This document shows positions 36,990 through 45,345 of a stretch of DNA of 64,000 nucleotides, piece by piece. The stretch spans positions 3,038,001 through 3,102,000 of the forward strand of contig NZ_JAUFQN010000019.1 in NCBI RefSeq assembly GCF_030409795.1. Direction: 5' to 3'. The notes beneath the pieces were generated by a model. The model was not told the origin of the DNA, made no database searches, and saw nothing but the letters and a program-made list of their open reading frames with translations. The stretch's first letter is position 1, and the number at the start of each line of letters is the position of its first letter. This DNA comes from Flavobacterium paronense (lineage in GTDB: Bacteria; Bacteroidota; Bacteroidia; Flavobacteriales; Flavobacteriaceae). A program made the translations under genes and the position numbers.

Positions 36990-37766
36990 ATGAAAAAAGT
37001 CCTATTCCTATTGTTGCTTTTTATTACAGTCAGTTTCGATTCTCAAAAACCTGATGCCTATGATTCAGGCGAGTGGTTCAAGTTTAGAATACATTATGGT
37101 TTTATCAATGCAGGTTATGCTACGCTCGAAATTAAGGAAGCGGTCAAAGACAATAAAAAAATATACCATGCCATCGGAAAAGGATATACTGTCGGGATGT
37201 CACGTTTTTTCTTTAAAGTAGATGATAACTATGAAAGTTATTTTGATAAAATCACAAACAAACCTTACCAATTTGTTCGAAAAATAGACGAAGGTGGTTA
37301 TACCAAGAATCAAGAAGGTTTTTTTAATCAAAACGATAATAAAGTTTTGGTAAAAGATTATAAAAACAAAACCGAGAAATCAACTTCAGTTACTGAAAAT
37401 GTTCAAGATATTATTTCAACATTTTATTTTTTGAGAAATCATCCAAATATCGATAAACTAAAAGTAGGAGAATCTATTGTAGTCGATATGTTTTTTGATG
37501 ATGAGGTATTTAAGTTTAAGTTAAAATTCATAGGAAGGGAAAAATTAAAAACTAAATTTGGAACCGCTCCAACTATGATTTTTAGACCAATAGTTCAATC
37601 AGGAAGGGTTTTTAAAGAGGAAGAAAGTTTAACCGTCTGGATTTCTGACGATGAAAATAAAATTCCATTACGAATAAAAGCTAGTTTGGCTGTAGGTTCT
37701 ATAAAAGCAGATTTAGAGAGTTTTAAAGGATTGAAAAATCCATTTATGGTTAAATTAGAAAATTAA
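36990..37766 (+). CDS. DUF3108 domain-containing secreted protein
   Basis: A 258-residue protein with a signal peptide (KKVLFLLLLFITVSFDSQ). The mature part begins with the DUF3108-type strand YDSGEWFKFRIHYGFINAGYATLEI and continues with beta-strands DKITNKPYQFVRKIDEGGYT and MIFRPIVQSGRVF..ESLTVWISDD. DUF3108 proteins are periplasmic or outer-membrane-associated with unknown function. Its stop overlaps the ATG of the tryptophan dioxygenase gene (TAATG), so the two are translationally coupled together with the M23 gene after. Confidence 0.8.
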   Translation: MKKVLFLLLLFITVSFDSQKPDAYDSGEWFKFRIHYGFINAGYATLEIKEAVKDNKKIYHAIGKGYTVGMSRFFFKVDDNYESYFDKITNKPYQFVRKIDEGGYTKNQEGFFNQNDNKVLVKDYKNKTEKSTSVTENVQDIISTFYFLRNHPNIDKLKVGESIVVDMFFDDEVFKFKLKFIGREKLKTKFGTAPTMIFRPIVQSGRVFKEEESLTVWISDDENKIPLRIKASLAVGSIKADLESFKGLKNPFMVKLEN

Positions 37767-38698
37767 TGAATACTAAAACAAATTCAGAAATACTATTAGA
37801 GGCATTAGAACAAAAATTTGATGCAATAGACCAAAAAACAGAGACCCATCTCGAAGGGTTGCTTTGGTCAAAACCAATAACCTATTGGGATTATATTCAA
37901 ACCGATGCTTTACTGAATTTGCAAATACAAAGAACTGTTCTTCCTGATGAAATGGTTTTTATTATGTACCACCAAGTCAATGAATTGTTGTTCAAAATGA
38001 TACTTTGGGAAATAAATCAACTGTGTCATACCGAAAAACCTGAAACCACTTTTTTCACTGAAAAACTGCGAAGAATAAGTCGGTATTTTGATATGCTTAC
38101 CACTTCATTTGATATTATGGGTGACGGAATGGAAGTTGAACAATACATGAAATTCAGAAACACATTGACTCCCGCTAGTGGATTTCAAAGTGCGCAATAC
38201 CGATTTATAGAATTCTCATCAACCGATTTAATTAACCTAATTGATTACCGATTTAGAGCCAACATTGATAGAGAAACTCCCTATTCTCATGCGTTTGAAC
38301 ATTTGTATTGGCAAGCCGCCGGTAAAGATTATCATACCGGAGAAAAATCATTTTTGATTTTAGAATTCGAAAGAAAATATCGTGAAGAATTCCTTCGTTA
38401 TATGGAAGAATACAATACGATTAATATTTGGCAAAAATTCAAGCAGTTGCCGGAAGCTGATAAAAAAAATAGTGAACTTGTAAAAGCAATGCGTCACTAC
38501 GATCATACTGTAAATATTACTTGGGTAATGGGACATTTAAATGCCGCTAAAAAATATATTGATAGTGGAAAAGGTTCCGGAGAAGCCACAGGAGGAAGCG
38601 ATTGGAAAAAATACATGCATCCAAAATACCAAAGAAGAATATTTTTTCCAGAATTGTGGAGCGATGAAGAATTAAAAAACTGGGGCGAAGGGGTATAG
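37766..38698 (+). CDS. tryptophan 2,3-dioxygenase family protein
   Basis: A 310-residue haem enzyme opening the indole ring of tryptophan to N-formylkynurenine, first step of the kynurenine route. Family features: TYWDYIQTDALLNLQ, DEMVFIMYHQVNELLFKMIL (substrate-side His/Arg region), FRNTLTPASGFQSAQYRFIE, and WVMGHLNAAKKYIDSGKGSGEATGG containing the probable haem His and the TGG signature. It overlaps the DUF3108 gene by one base. No kynureninase is seen here. Confidence 0.92.
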   Translation: MNTKTNSEILLEALEQKFDAIDQKTETHLEGLLWSKPITYWDYIQTDALLNLQIQRTVLPDEMVFIMYHQVNELLFKMILWEINQLCHTEKPETTFFTEKLRRISRYFDMLTTSFDIMGDGMEVEQYMKFRNTLTPASGFQSAQYRFIEFSSTDLINLIDYRFRANIDRETPYSHAFEHLYWQAAGKDYHTGEKSFLILEFERKYREEFLRYMEEYNTINIWQKFKQLPEADKKNSELVKAMRHYDHTVNITWVMGHLNAAKKYIDSGKGSGEATGGSDWKKYMHPKYQRRIFFPELWSDEELKNWGEGV

Positions 38699-38704
38699 GT
38701 AATC

Positions 38705-39943
38705 ATGATGTCAAAAATCTTTCAAAAATTAATCTTAGTTTTTCTTCTGTCAACATTCATAATTTCATGTAATAAAGCAAAAGAAGAAGAAATTAGTATT
38801 CCAAAAGCCAAACCACATTTGGTCGAATTTGGATTTAATTTGCATGATTTTAATGTACAGAATGATACCATAAAATCAGGTGACACTTTTGGCAGTTTGT
38901 TAGAAAAACAAAACCTTAACGGAAGACAAGTTTATGATATTGTAGCAAAAGTAAAAGACACTTTTGATGTTAGAAGTATCCGAAAAGGTAAACCCTACAC
39001 GATCCTTCGAAGCAAAGATCGAACTAACAAAATCCAGCTTTTTATTTATCAACCAGACAGATTAAATTTTTATATAGTTGATTTTAGAGATTCAATACTA
39101 GTTCATAAAAAAACAAGACCTCTAACGTTTAAATCTCGAACAATTGCTGGAGCCTTAAATGGTTCACTCTCTGAAACGCTTCAAAATTTAAAAGTTGACC
39201 CTGCACTAGCACCAAGAATTGCTAAAATTTACGCCTGGTCGATTGACTTTTTTAAATTAAAAAAAGGAGATAAGTTTGCTTTAAAGTTTACAGAAAGATA
39301 TATCAACGACACTGTTTACGATGGTGTTGATAGTTTAAAAGCAGCATTTTTTGAATACAAAGGAAAGAAAGTCTACGCTTTTCCCTTTTCACCCGATGGT
39401 AATACCAGTAAACAACAATTTTTTGATGAAGAAGGAAAAACATTGAAAAACTTTTTCTTAAAAGCACCCTTAAAATTCGTAAATATTACATCTCATTTTA
39501 CTAAAAACAGATTTCATCCGGTTCAATTAATATGGAAAGCGCATAAAGGAACAGATTATGCCGCACCAACAGGAACACCAATCATGACAACCGCTGCAGG
39601 TGTTGTTGAGCAAGCCGGATTTACAACAGGTAATGGAAATTTCGTTAAAGTAAAACACGACAAAACTTTTTCTACTCAGTACTTACACATGTCAAAAATA
39701 TTAGTTCGTCGTGGTCAAAGAGTAACACAAGGACAAATAATAGGTAAAGTAGGAAGCACAGGATTAGCCACAGGACCTCACGTTTGTTATCGTTTTTGGA
39801 AAAATGGTGTGCAAGTAGATGCTTTGAAATTAAAATTGCCAACTTCAACCCCAATGGATTCAAAATATAGACAAAAATTCATGCAATACATGAATCCATT
39901 AAAAAGAGAATTAGATAGTGTTTCTGTTGCTTCAAAAAATTAA
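38705..39943 (+). CDS. M23 family peptidase lipoprotein (LytM domain)
   Basis: A 412-residue lipoprotein (signal with ISC at Cys22). After a linker of about 140 residues with a LysM/opacity-associated-like stretch (DTFGSLLEKQNLNG), the C-terminal third is a LytM/M23 domain: HKGTDYAAP (zinc His280 and Asp284), TQYLHMSK (His) and GLATGPHVCYRFWKNG. The usual final HxH zinc/catalytic pair reads His-Val-Cys, so either Cys is a ligand or activity is altered. It probably acts on peptidoglycan cross-links in the periplasm or regulates an amidase. It follows the tryptophan dioxygenase by 6 bp. Confidence 0.85.
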   Translation: MMSKIFQKLILVFLLSTFIISCNKAKEEEISIPKAKPHLVEFGFNLHDFNVQNDTIKSGDTFGSLLEKQNLNGRQVYDIVAKVKDTFDVRSIRKGKPYTILRSKDRTNKIQLFIYQPDRLNFYIVDFRDSILVHKKTRPLTFKSRTIAGALNGSLSETLQNLKVDPALAPRIAKIYAWSIDFFKLKKGDKFALKFTERYINDTVYDGVDSLKAAFFEYKGKKVYAFPFSPDGNTSKQQFFDEEGKTLKNFFLKAPLKFVNITSHFTKNRFHPVQLIWKAHKGTDYAAPTGTPIMTTAAGVVEQAGFTTGNGNFVKVKHDKTFSTQYLHMSKILVRRGQRVTQGQIIGKVGSTGLATGPHVCYRFWKNGVQVDALKLKLPTSTPMDSKYRQKFMQYMNPLKRELDSVSVASKN

Positions 39944-40001
39944 TTTTCTCAACTACAACGTTGGAGTAAAATATTACTAAATTTTATACCAATCATATTT
40001 G

Positions 40002-40009
40002 TAAATTTG
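40002..40009 (+). promoter_or_regulatory. possible -7 box of pgi
   Basis: TAAATTTG, an exact TAnnTTTG match 18 bp before the pgi ATG; no TTG at the usual distance. Confidence 0.35.
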
Positions 40010-40027
40010 TCTTTCAAAATTTAAAAA

Positions 40028-41671
40028 ATGGCTTTACCAAATATAAATCCAACCAGCACAGAAGCATGGAAAAAACTCAATCAACATTACGCTGAAATAA
40101 AAAACAGTTCCATGAAGGAAATGTTTGCCAACGATAAATCAAGAGCAGACAAATTTCACATTCAATGGAATGATTTCTTAGTGGATTATTCCAAAAACAT
40201 TATCAATCAGGAAACGCTAACATTACTCCAAGATTTAGTAAAAGAAGTAAACTTAAAATCAGCAATCGAAAGCTATTTTTCGGGTGAAAACATTAATCAA
40301 ACTGAAGATAGAGCTGTACTTCATAGCGCTTTACGTGCGCCACAAAATGCAACAGTTTTAGTTGATGGACATAACGTATTACCCGAAATTTATGAAGTAA
40401 AGAATAAAATAAAAGGGTTTAGTAACGAAGTTATTTCAGGAGCCAAAAAAGGATTTACAGGAAAAGCTTTCACCGATATTGTTAATATTGGAATTGGAGG
40501 TTCAGATTTAGGTCCGGCTATGGTTGTGGAAGCTTTGCAATTCTATAAAAACCATTTGAATCTGCATTTTGTTTCCAATGTTGATGGAGATCATGTAAAT
40601 GAAATCATTAAAAAGTTAAATCCCGAAACGACCCTTTTTGTAATCGTTTCTAAAACATTCACTACGCAAGAAACGTTAACCAATTCAGAAACCATCAGAA
40701 CCTGGTTTTTGAAATCAGCAAAACAAGAAGATGTTGCCAAACATTTCGTCGCTGTTTCGACAAATATTCAAAAAGTTACTGATTTTGGTATCAATCCAAA
40801 TAATATTTTCCCAATGTGGGATTGGGTTGGCGGACGATTTTCGCTTTGGAGTGCCGTGGGCTTATCTATAAGTTTGGCTGTCGGCTTTGACAATTTCGAT
40901 GATTTATTGAAAGGCGCCAATGAAATGGATGAACATTTCAAAACGGCTGATTTCGATGAAAACATTCCAGTTGTTTTAGCATTACTAAGCATTTGGTACA
41001 ACAACTTTTTCGGAGCCGAAAGCGAAGCATTAATTCCATATACACAATATTTACAAAAGCTTGCGCCTTATTTGCAACAAGGTATAATGGAAAGCAATGG
41101 AAAAAGTGTCGGGCGTGATGGAAAACCAGTAAATTACCAAACAGGAACTATCATTTGGGGTGAACCTGGAACCAATTCACAACATGCGTTCTTTCAATTA
41201 ATACACCAAGGAACAAAATTAATTCCAACTGATTTTATAGGATTCGTAAAACCACTTTACGGAAACCAAGATCATCACGAGAAGCTGATGTCTAACTTTT
41301 TTGCACAAACCGAAGCCTTGTTAAACGGTAAAACCGAAGTACAAGTTAAAGCCGAATTCGATAAACAAAACATATCCGAAGGAAAAGCAGCATTCCTGAT
41401 TCCATTCAAGGTTTTTACAGGCAATAAACCAACGAATACTTTTTTAATTGAAAAACTCACACCAAAAACTTTGGGTTCTTTAATCGCGTTATATGAACAT
41501 AAAATATTTGTTCAGGGAATTATCTGGAATATTTTCAGTTACGACCAATGGGGTGTTGAATTAGGGAAACAATTGGCCAGTTCTATTTTGGATGAAATTC
41601 ATGATTCAAAAGTGAAACCACATGATTCATCAACCGAGTTTTTACTCAATTACTTTCTGAAAAACAAATAA
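40028..41671 (+). CDS. pgi: glucose-6-phosphate isomerase
   Basis: A 547-residue glycolytic enzyme interconverting glucose-6-phosphate and fructose-6-phosphate. Signatures: [18 protein letters not shown] (sugar-phosphate loop), [24 protein letters not shown] with catalytic Glu, and [19 protein letters not shown]. Full length for the long (E. coli-like) class. Monocistronic, closed by a long hairpin terminator. Confidence 0.97.
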   Translation: MALPNINPTSTEAWKKLNQHYAEIKNSSMKEMFANDKSRADKFHIQWNDFLVDYSKNIINQETLTLLQDLVKEVNLKSAIESYFSGENINQTEDRAVLHSALRAPQNATVLVDGHNVLPEIYEVKNKIKGFSNEVISGAKKGFTGKAFTDIVNIGIGGSDLGPAMVVEALQFYKNHLNLHFVSNVDGDHVNEIIKKLNPETTLFVIVSKTFTTQETLTNSETIRTWFLKSAKQEDVAKHFVAVSTNIQKVTDFGINPNNIFPMWDWVGGRFSLWSAVGLSISLAVGFDNFDDLLKGANEMDEHFKTADFDENIPVVLALLSIWYNNFFGAESEALIPYTQYLQKLAPYLQQGIMESNGKSVGRDGKPVNYQTGTIIWGEPGTNSQHAFFQLIHQGTKLIPTDFIGFVKPLYGNQDHHEKLMSNFFAQTEALLNGKTEVQVKAEFDKQNISEGKAAFLIPFKVFTGNKPTNTFLIEKLTPKTLGSLIALYEHKIFVQGIIWNIFSYDQWGVELGKQLASSILDEIHDSKVKPHDSSTEFLLNYFLKNK

Positions 41672-41676
41672 TTATC

Positions 41677-41714
41677 AAAAACGGTCTCGTTATTTATAAC
41701 GAGACCGTTTTTTT
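41677..41714 (+). terminator. pgi terminator
   Basis: Hairpin AAAACGGTCTCGTTAT and complement around a 2-3 nt loop, then T7; starts 5 bp after the stop. The stem shares GTCTCGTTAT with the terminator at 4609-4643. Confidence 0.9.
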
Positions 41715-41755
41715 ATGCCTTTTTCGTTATATTTGTTACTCTAAAAAATAAAACG

Positions 41756-42178
41756 ATGTACACTTTTGTTCAAAAATTCCATTCAGGTTGGGCTTATTTA
41801 GCTTTGTTATTATTAGTTTTTGCAGTGGTAAATTCACTTATTGGAAAATCTTCAAAAAAAGAATTTACTGCTAAAGACAGAAAAATTGCGCTGTTTGGAC
41901 TTATTGCTACGCACGTACAATTAGTTGTTGGTTTGATTTTATATTTTGTTTCTCCGCTTGGTTCCAAAGCATTTGGTTTAATGAAAGATGCTGATTTGCG
42001 ATTAACTTCATTAGAACACCCACTTACTAATATTATTGCAATTGTTTTAATAACAGTTGGTTGGTCAAAACATAAAAAAGCAGCCACTAACACAGCAAAA
42101 TTTAATTGTATTTTCATATTCTATGGTTTAGGATTGTTGCTAATTTTAAGCCGAATTCCATGGAAATTGTGGTTTTAA
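41756..42178 (+). CDS. four-TM membrane protein, cytochrome b-like
   Basis: A 140-residue inner-membrane protein with four hydrophobic segments (about 10-30, 43-65, 86-105, 113-133). A His at position 9 (VQKFHSGWAY), the TH of IATHVQLVVG, the EHP before TM3 and the SKHKK loop could be haem ligands, and similar flavobacterial proteins are sometimes called cytochrome b; this is weak evidence. It lies alone between the pgi and its own terminators, so it is an independent unit. Confidence 0.55.
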   Translation: MYTFVQKFHSGWAYLALLLLVFAVVNSLIGKSSKKEFTAKDRKIALFGLIATHVQLVVGLILYFVSPLGSKAFGLMKDADLRLTSLEHPLTNIIAIVLITVGWSKHKKAATNTAKFNCIFIFYGLGLLLILSRIPWKLWF

Positions 42179-42190
42179 AAAGTAAAAACT

Positions 42191-42216
42191 AAAAGTCCTG
42201 AATAGGACTTTTTTTA
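42191..42216 (+). terminator. terminator after the 4-TM gene
   Basis: Short stem AAAGTCCT / AGGACTTT with a GAAT loop and T7 tract, 12 bp after the stop. Confidence 0.85.
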
Positions 42217-42264
42217 TCAAGGTATGCTTTTTGTTAATCCAGCCCTAAAATAAAAATACCATTT

Positions 42265-42804
42265 ATGAATAATAAAATATTTATACTGTTTTGTGTACTG
42301 CTTACTTCATTATTTACAAGTATTTCAGCCCAAAATAAGCATCATAAAAAAGTTAAAATCAAACCCAAAACAGCCAAAACTGTTGAGAATAAAGAGTTAG
42401 AAAAAGTGGTTCCTGTTGTTAAAGTTGACACCACTAAAAATAAAACAGTCTTAGAAATTGATTCTTTAGACATTTTTCTTGCCAATGCGAAGCTAAAGTT
42501 TCTTAAGAAAAATGCTCACGCCTCTTATTATGCTAGTAAATTCAACGGAAGACGAACTGCCAGCGGGAAAAAATTTGATAATACTGCCTATACGGCAGCA
42601 CATAAAAAGTTGCCTTTTGGAACCAAACTTAAAGTAACAAATGAGGCCAATGGAAAATTTGTAATCGTTGAGGTTACAGACCGTGGACCATTTTCAAAAG
42701 TGCGTGAAATCGATTTAAGTAAAAGAGCCTTTATGGAAATAGCTTCTAACAAAAATTCAGGTGTCGTAATCGTAATGATAGAGGAAATAATCGAGACAAA
42801 ATAA
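42265..42804 (+). CDS. RlpA-like double-psi beta-barrel protein
   Basis: A 179-residue protein with signal peptide (ending SISAQ) and a Lys/Val-rich linker (about 22-85). The RlpA double-psi barrel occupies about residues 90-175: ASYYASKFNGRRTASGKKFD, LPFGTKLKVTN and VTDRGPFSKVREIDLSKRA, keeping the conserved Asp and His/Tyr surroundings of septal lytic transglycosylases. No SPOR domain, so recruitment to denuded septal glycans as in E. coli RlpA is not implied. It abuts the convergent CYTH gene (stop to stop with no gap). Confidence 0.85.
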   Translation: MNNKIFILFCVLLTSLFTSISAQNKHHKKVKIKPKTAKTVENKELEKVVPVVKVDTTKNKTVLEIDSLDIFLANAKLKFLKKNAHASYYASKFNGRRTASGKKFDNTAYTAAHKKLPFGTKLKVTNEANGKFVIVEVTDRGPFSKVREIDLSKRAFMEIASNKNSGVVIVMIEEIIETK

Positions 42805-43272
42805 TCACCAGGATTTAAACGGTTTACCACTCAAATAAGCGTTATAAAAACGTCTGTCGTTAGTTACTTCTTTGCCAATCCAAATTGGTTTTTCAAAGCT
42901 TTCGTTTTCATCTTTAAGCTCAATTTCTGCCATTAGTAATCCTTCATTTTCTCCTCCAAAAATATCAACTTCATAAATGTGATTGCCCACTTTTACTTCA
43001 TAGCGAATCTTCTCAATAATTCCGCTTTCACAAATAGCTAATAATTTTTCAGCATCGGACAACGGAATTTCAGTTTCCCATTCTAAGCGTGTTGTGCCTG
43101 TTGCATTTCCTTTTCCTTTTATGGTCAAAAATCCTTTGTCTTCTTTAATTCTGATGCGAACTGTTCGCTCTGGATTAGAGTTTAGATATCCTTGAACAAT
43201 CCTTTTTTTGGAGAAAGCTTTAGCTATAAAATCATTCGAAAGCACTAAAAATTTACGTTCTATTTCTATCAT
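42805..43272 (-). CDS. CYTH domain protein (triphosphate tunnel metalloenzyme)
   Basis: A 155-residue protein starting MIEIERKF, the ExExK signature (Glu3, Glu5, Lys7) of the CYTH/triphosphate tunnel family; basic residues lining the tunnel are visible in RTVRIRIKEDKGFLTIKGKG. Members cleave inorganic triphosphate or thiamine triphosphate, or act as class IV adenylate cyclases. At this length, inorganic triphosphatase is most likely, by inference. The start lies 6 bp from an interspersed repeat that must contain or separate its promoter. Confidence 0.85.
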   Translation of the reverse strand: MIEIERKFLVLSNDFIAKAFSKKRIVQGYLNSNPERTVRIRIKEDKGFLTIKGKGNATGTTRLEWETEIPLSDAEKLLAICESGIIEKIRYEVKVGNHIYEVDIFGGENEGLLMAEIELKDENESFEKPIWIGKEVTNDRRFYNAYLSGKPFKSW

Positions 43273-43277
43273 TTTTC

Positions 43278-43356
43278 AGGAGCTATTTCCCGCTTTCCAC
43301 TCTATCTTTTTTGGTTTAAAAAAACCAAAAAAGGATGCCGTTTCAATCGGGGCTAA
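43278..43356. repeat. interspersed repeat element, copy 2
   Basis: Begins AGGAGCTATTTCCCGCTTTCC and ends AATCGGGGCTAA, matching the ends of copy 1 (35376-35474). The centre (43306-43333) is a 12-bp-arm hairpin CTTTTTTGGTTT with a 4-nt loop. Only the outer CTTTTTT / AAAAAAGGAT part of the core is shared with copy 1. It lies between the divergent CYTH and dinB genes. Confidence 0.8.
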
Positions 43357-43435
43357 TTACCCAAATGCGAAGCATTCACCGAACACTAATAACAAATATA
43401 CACTTGGTGAGGTAAATATATTATAAATTTGTGAC

Positions 43436-44518
43436 ATGGCTGAACCAATTTCACAGCGAAAAATTATTCATATCGACATGGATGCGTTCTATGCCTCTGT
43501 AGAGCAATTGGATAATCCCGAGTTGAAGGGAAAGCCATTAGCCGTTGGCGGAAGCGAAACAAGAGGTGTAGTTTCAACGGCAAGTTATGAGGCCAGAAAG
43601 TTTGGAGTGAGAAGTGCCATGAGCGGTGTTCAGGCGAAAAGAAATTGTCCCGATTTGATTTTTGTTAGACCCCGATTTGAACGTTATAAAGAAATTTCAA
43701 AAAAGATTAGAGCTATTTTCCACGACTATACCGATTTGGTTGAACCGCTGTCTTTAGACGAAGCTTATCTTGACGTCACCCAAAATAAAAAAGGAAATCC
43801 AAGTGCCTCACTAATTGCACAAGAAATCAGAAAGCGAATATTTGAAGAGTTAGGATTAACTGCATCTGCCGGAATTTCAGTGAATAAATTTGTAGCAAAA
43901 GTTGCCAGTGATTATAACAAACCCAACGGCCAAAAAACTGTAAATCCGGAAGAAGTGGAGTCCTTTTTGGAAAACATGGACATAAAAAAATTCTATGGAG
44001 TTGGTAAGGTTACTGCGGTTAGGATGTATCATTTAGGCATTTTTACTGGAAAGGATTTAAAATCAAAATCGGCAGAATTTTTAGAAGAACACTTTAACAA
44101 AAGTGGTTTGTATTATTATAATATCGTCAGAGGAATTCATAACAGCCAGGTAAAACCTAACCGAATTACAAAATCAGTCGCCGCCGAACATACATTTAAT
44201 GAAAACCTAACTTCAGAAATCTTTATGATAGAACGATTAGAGCGCATTGCTTCGGAATTGGAAAACCGATTAAAGAAATATAACATATCGGGGAAAACGG
44301 TAACGCTAAAAATTAAATACAGCGATTTTACGACACAAACACGAAGCAAAACATTGCCTTACTTTATTTCTGATAAAGGATTGATTCTAGAGACGGCAAA
44401 AGAGCTGCTGTTTCAGGAAAGGATGAAAGAGTCGGTTCGGTTACTTGGAATTTCTTTAAATAACTTAAATACAGAAATCAAAAAAACAGTTGTAGTACAA
44501 TTGCGATTTGAGTTTTAG
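43436..44518 (+). CDS. dinB: DNA polymerase IV (Y family)
   Basis: A 360-residue error-prone translesion polymerase. Palm motifs HIDMDAFYASVE (Asp14) and LSLDEAYLDVT (Asp108, Glu109) are intact, as are SYEARKFGVRSAM, AGISVNKFVAKVASDYNKPNGQ and the HhH YGVGKVTAVRM. The little-finger region follows (about 235-355). No obvious C-terminal clamp-binding QL-x-LF peptide, though VVQLRFEF at the end may act as one. Full length. Confidence 0.95.
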   Translation: MAEPISQRKIIHIDMDAFYASVEQLDNPELKGKPLAVGGSETRGVVSTASYEARKFGVRSAMSGVQAKRNCPDLIFVRPRFERYKEISKKIRAIFHDYTDLVEPLSLDEAYLDVTQNKKGNPSASLIAQEIRKRIFEELGLTASAGISVNKFVAKVASDYNKPNGQKTVNPEEVESFLENMDIKKFYGVGKVTAVRMYHLGIFTGKDLKSKSAEFLEEHFNKSGLYYYNIVRGIHNSQVKPNRITKSVAAEHTFNENLTSEIFMIERLERIASELENRLKKYNISGKTVTLKIKYSDFTTQTRSKTLPYFISDKGLILETAKELLFQERMKESVRLLGISLNNLNTEIKKTVVVQLRFEF

Positions 44519-44522
44519 GAAT

Positions 44523-44560
44523 AAAAAAAACCAGTCTTGTAGTAAAACAAAACTGGTTTA
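44523..44560 (-). terminator. terminator of the BI-1 gene (possibly bidirectional, shared with dinB)
   Basis: Stem AAACCAGT / ACTGGTTT with a 16-nt loop; on the minus strand it is followed by T8, 18 bp after the BI-1 stop. It also lies just after the dinB stop. Confidence 0.75.
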
Positions 44561-44577
44561 TATTTATTTGAGAATGA

Positions 44578-45318
44578 TTATTTTCTACTAAGCTTTGATA
44601 ATAATCGCAAGAATTCGATATACAACCAAACCAATGTAATCATTAATCCCATAGCGCTGTACCATTCCATATATTTTGGCATTTTTTGTTGTGCGCCTTT
44701 TTCAATTTGGTCAAAGTCGAGAAATAAATTTAATGCTGCAATAACAATCACAAAAGCACTAATTCCGATGCTAATCATTGAGTTTCCGTAATGCACAGGT
44801 TGAAAACTTGTAAACATTGACAATAACCATGAAAACAAATAATAGGTTGCAATAGCAAGTGTTGAAGCCAAAACTACAGCTCTAAATTTTTCGGTAACTT
44901 TTACAATTTCATATTTATATAATCCGAAACAAACCATAAACGTTACGAAAGTACAACTAACAGCCTGAATAACAATTCCGGGATAAGCCACCTCAAAAAT
45001 AGATGAAATTCCACCAATAAAAAGCCCTTCAAAAATAGCATAACCAGGAGCTAAATATCCTGAAGATTGCGGTCTGAATGTTGCAATAAGTACCAAAACA
45101 AATCCCACAATAGCGCCACCAATCGCAAAAACAATTGGATTTGTCATTGACCAAGTTACCGCGGCACTTGCAATCAATAAAATCAACATTAGGAAACTTT
45201 TATTAATAGTTCCCGAAACGGTCATCGTTTGATTGTAATCAATAATAACAGCATCATGCGTAACATCGCTGTTTTCTTTAAACGATTTTGTTTTAAAAAA
45301 CGGATTGTTTGAATTCAT
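44578..45318 (-). CDS. Bax inhibitor-1/YccA family membrane protein
   Basis: A 246-residue inner-membrane protein with seven hydrophobic segments after a polar N-terminus (about residues 1-35). The GYAIFEGLFIGGISSIFE motif and the final LDFDQIEKGAQQKMPKYMEWYSAMGL with Asp residues (pH-sensing di-aspartyl region in BsYetJ) are diagnostic of the YccA/Bax-inhibitor branch. In bacteria these are proposed calcium-leak channels or protease modulators; the role here is unknown. It lies 27 bp downstream of pyk on the same strand. Confidence 0.88.
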   Translation of the reverse strand: MNSNNPFFKTKSFKENSDVTHDAVIIDYNQTMTVSGTINKSFLMLILLIASAAVTWSMTNPIVFAIGGAIVGFVLVLIATFRPQSSGYLAPGYAIFEGLFIGGISSIFEVAYPGIVIQAVSCTFVTFMVCFGLYKYEIVKVTEKFRAVVLASTLAIATYYLFSWLLSMFTSFQPVHYGNSMISIGISAFVIVIAALNLFLDFDQIEKGAQQKMPKYMEWYSAMGLMITLVWLYIEFLRLLSKLSRK

Positions 45319-45345
45319 AATAGTAGTGTTAAAAAGTAAATTTAA

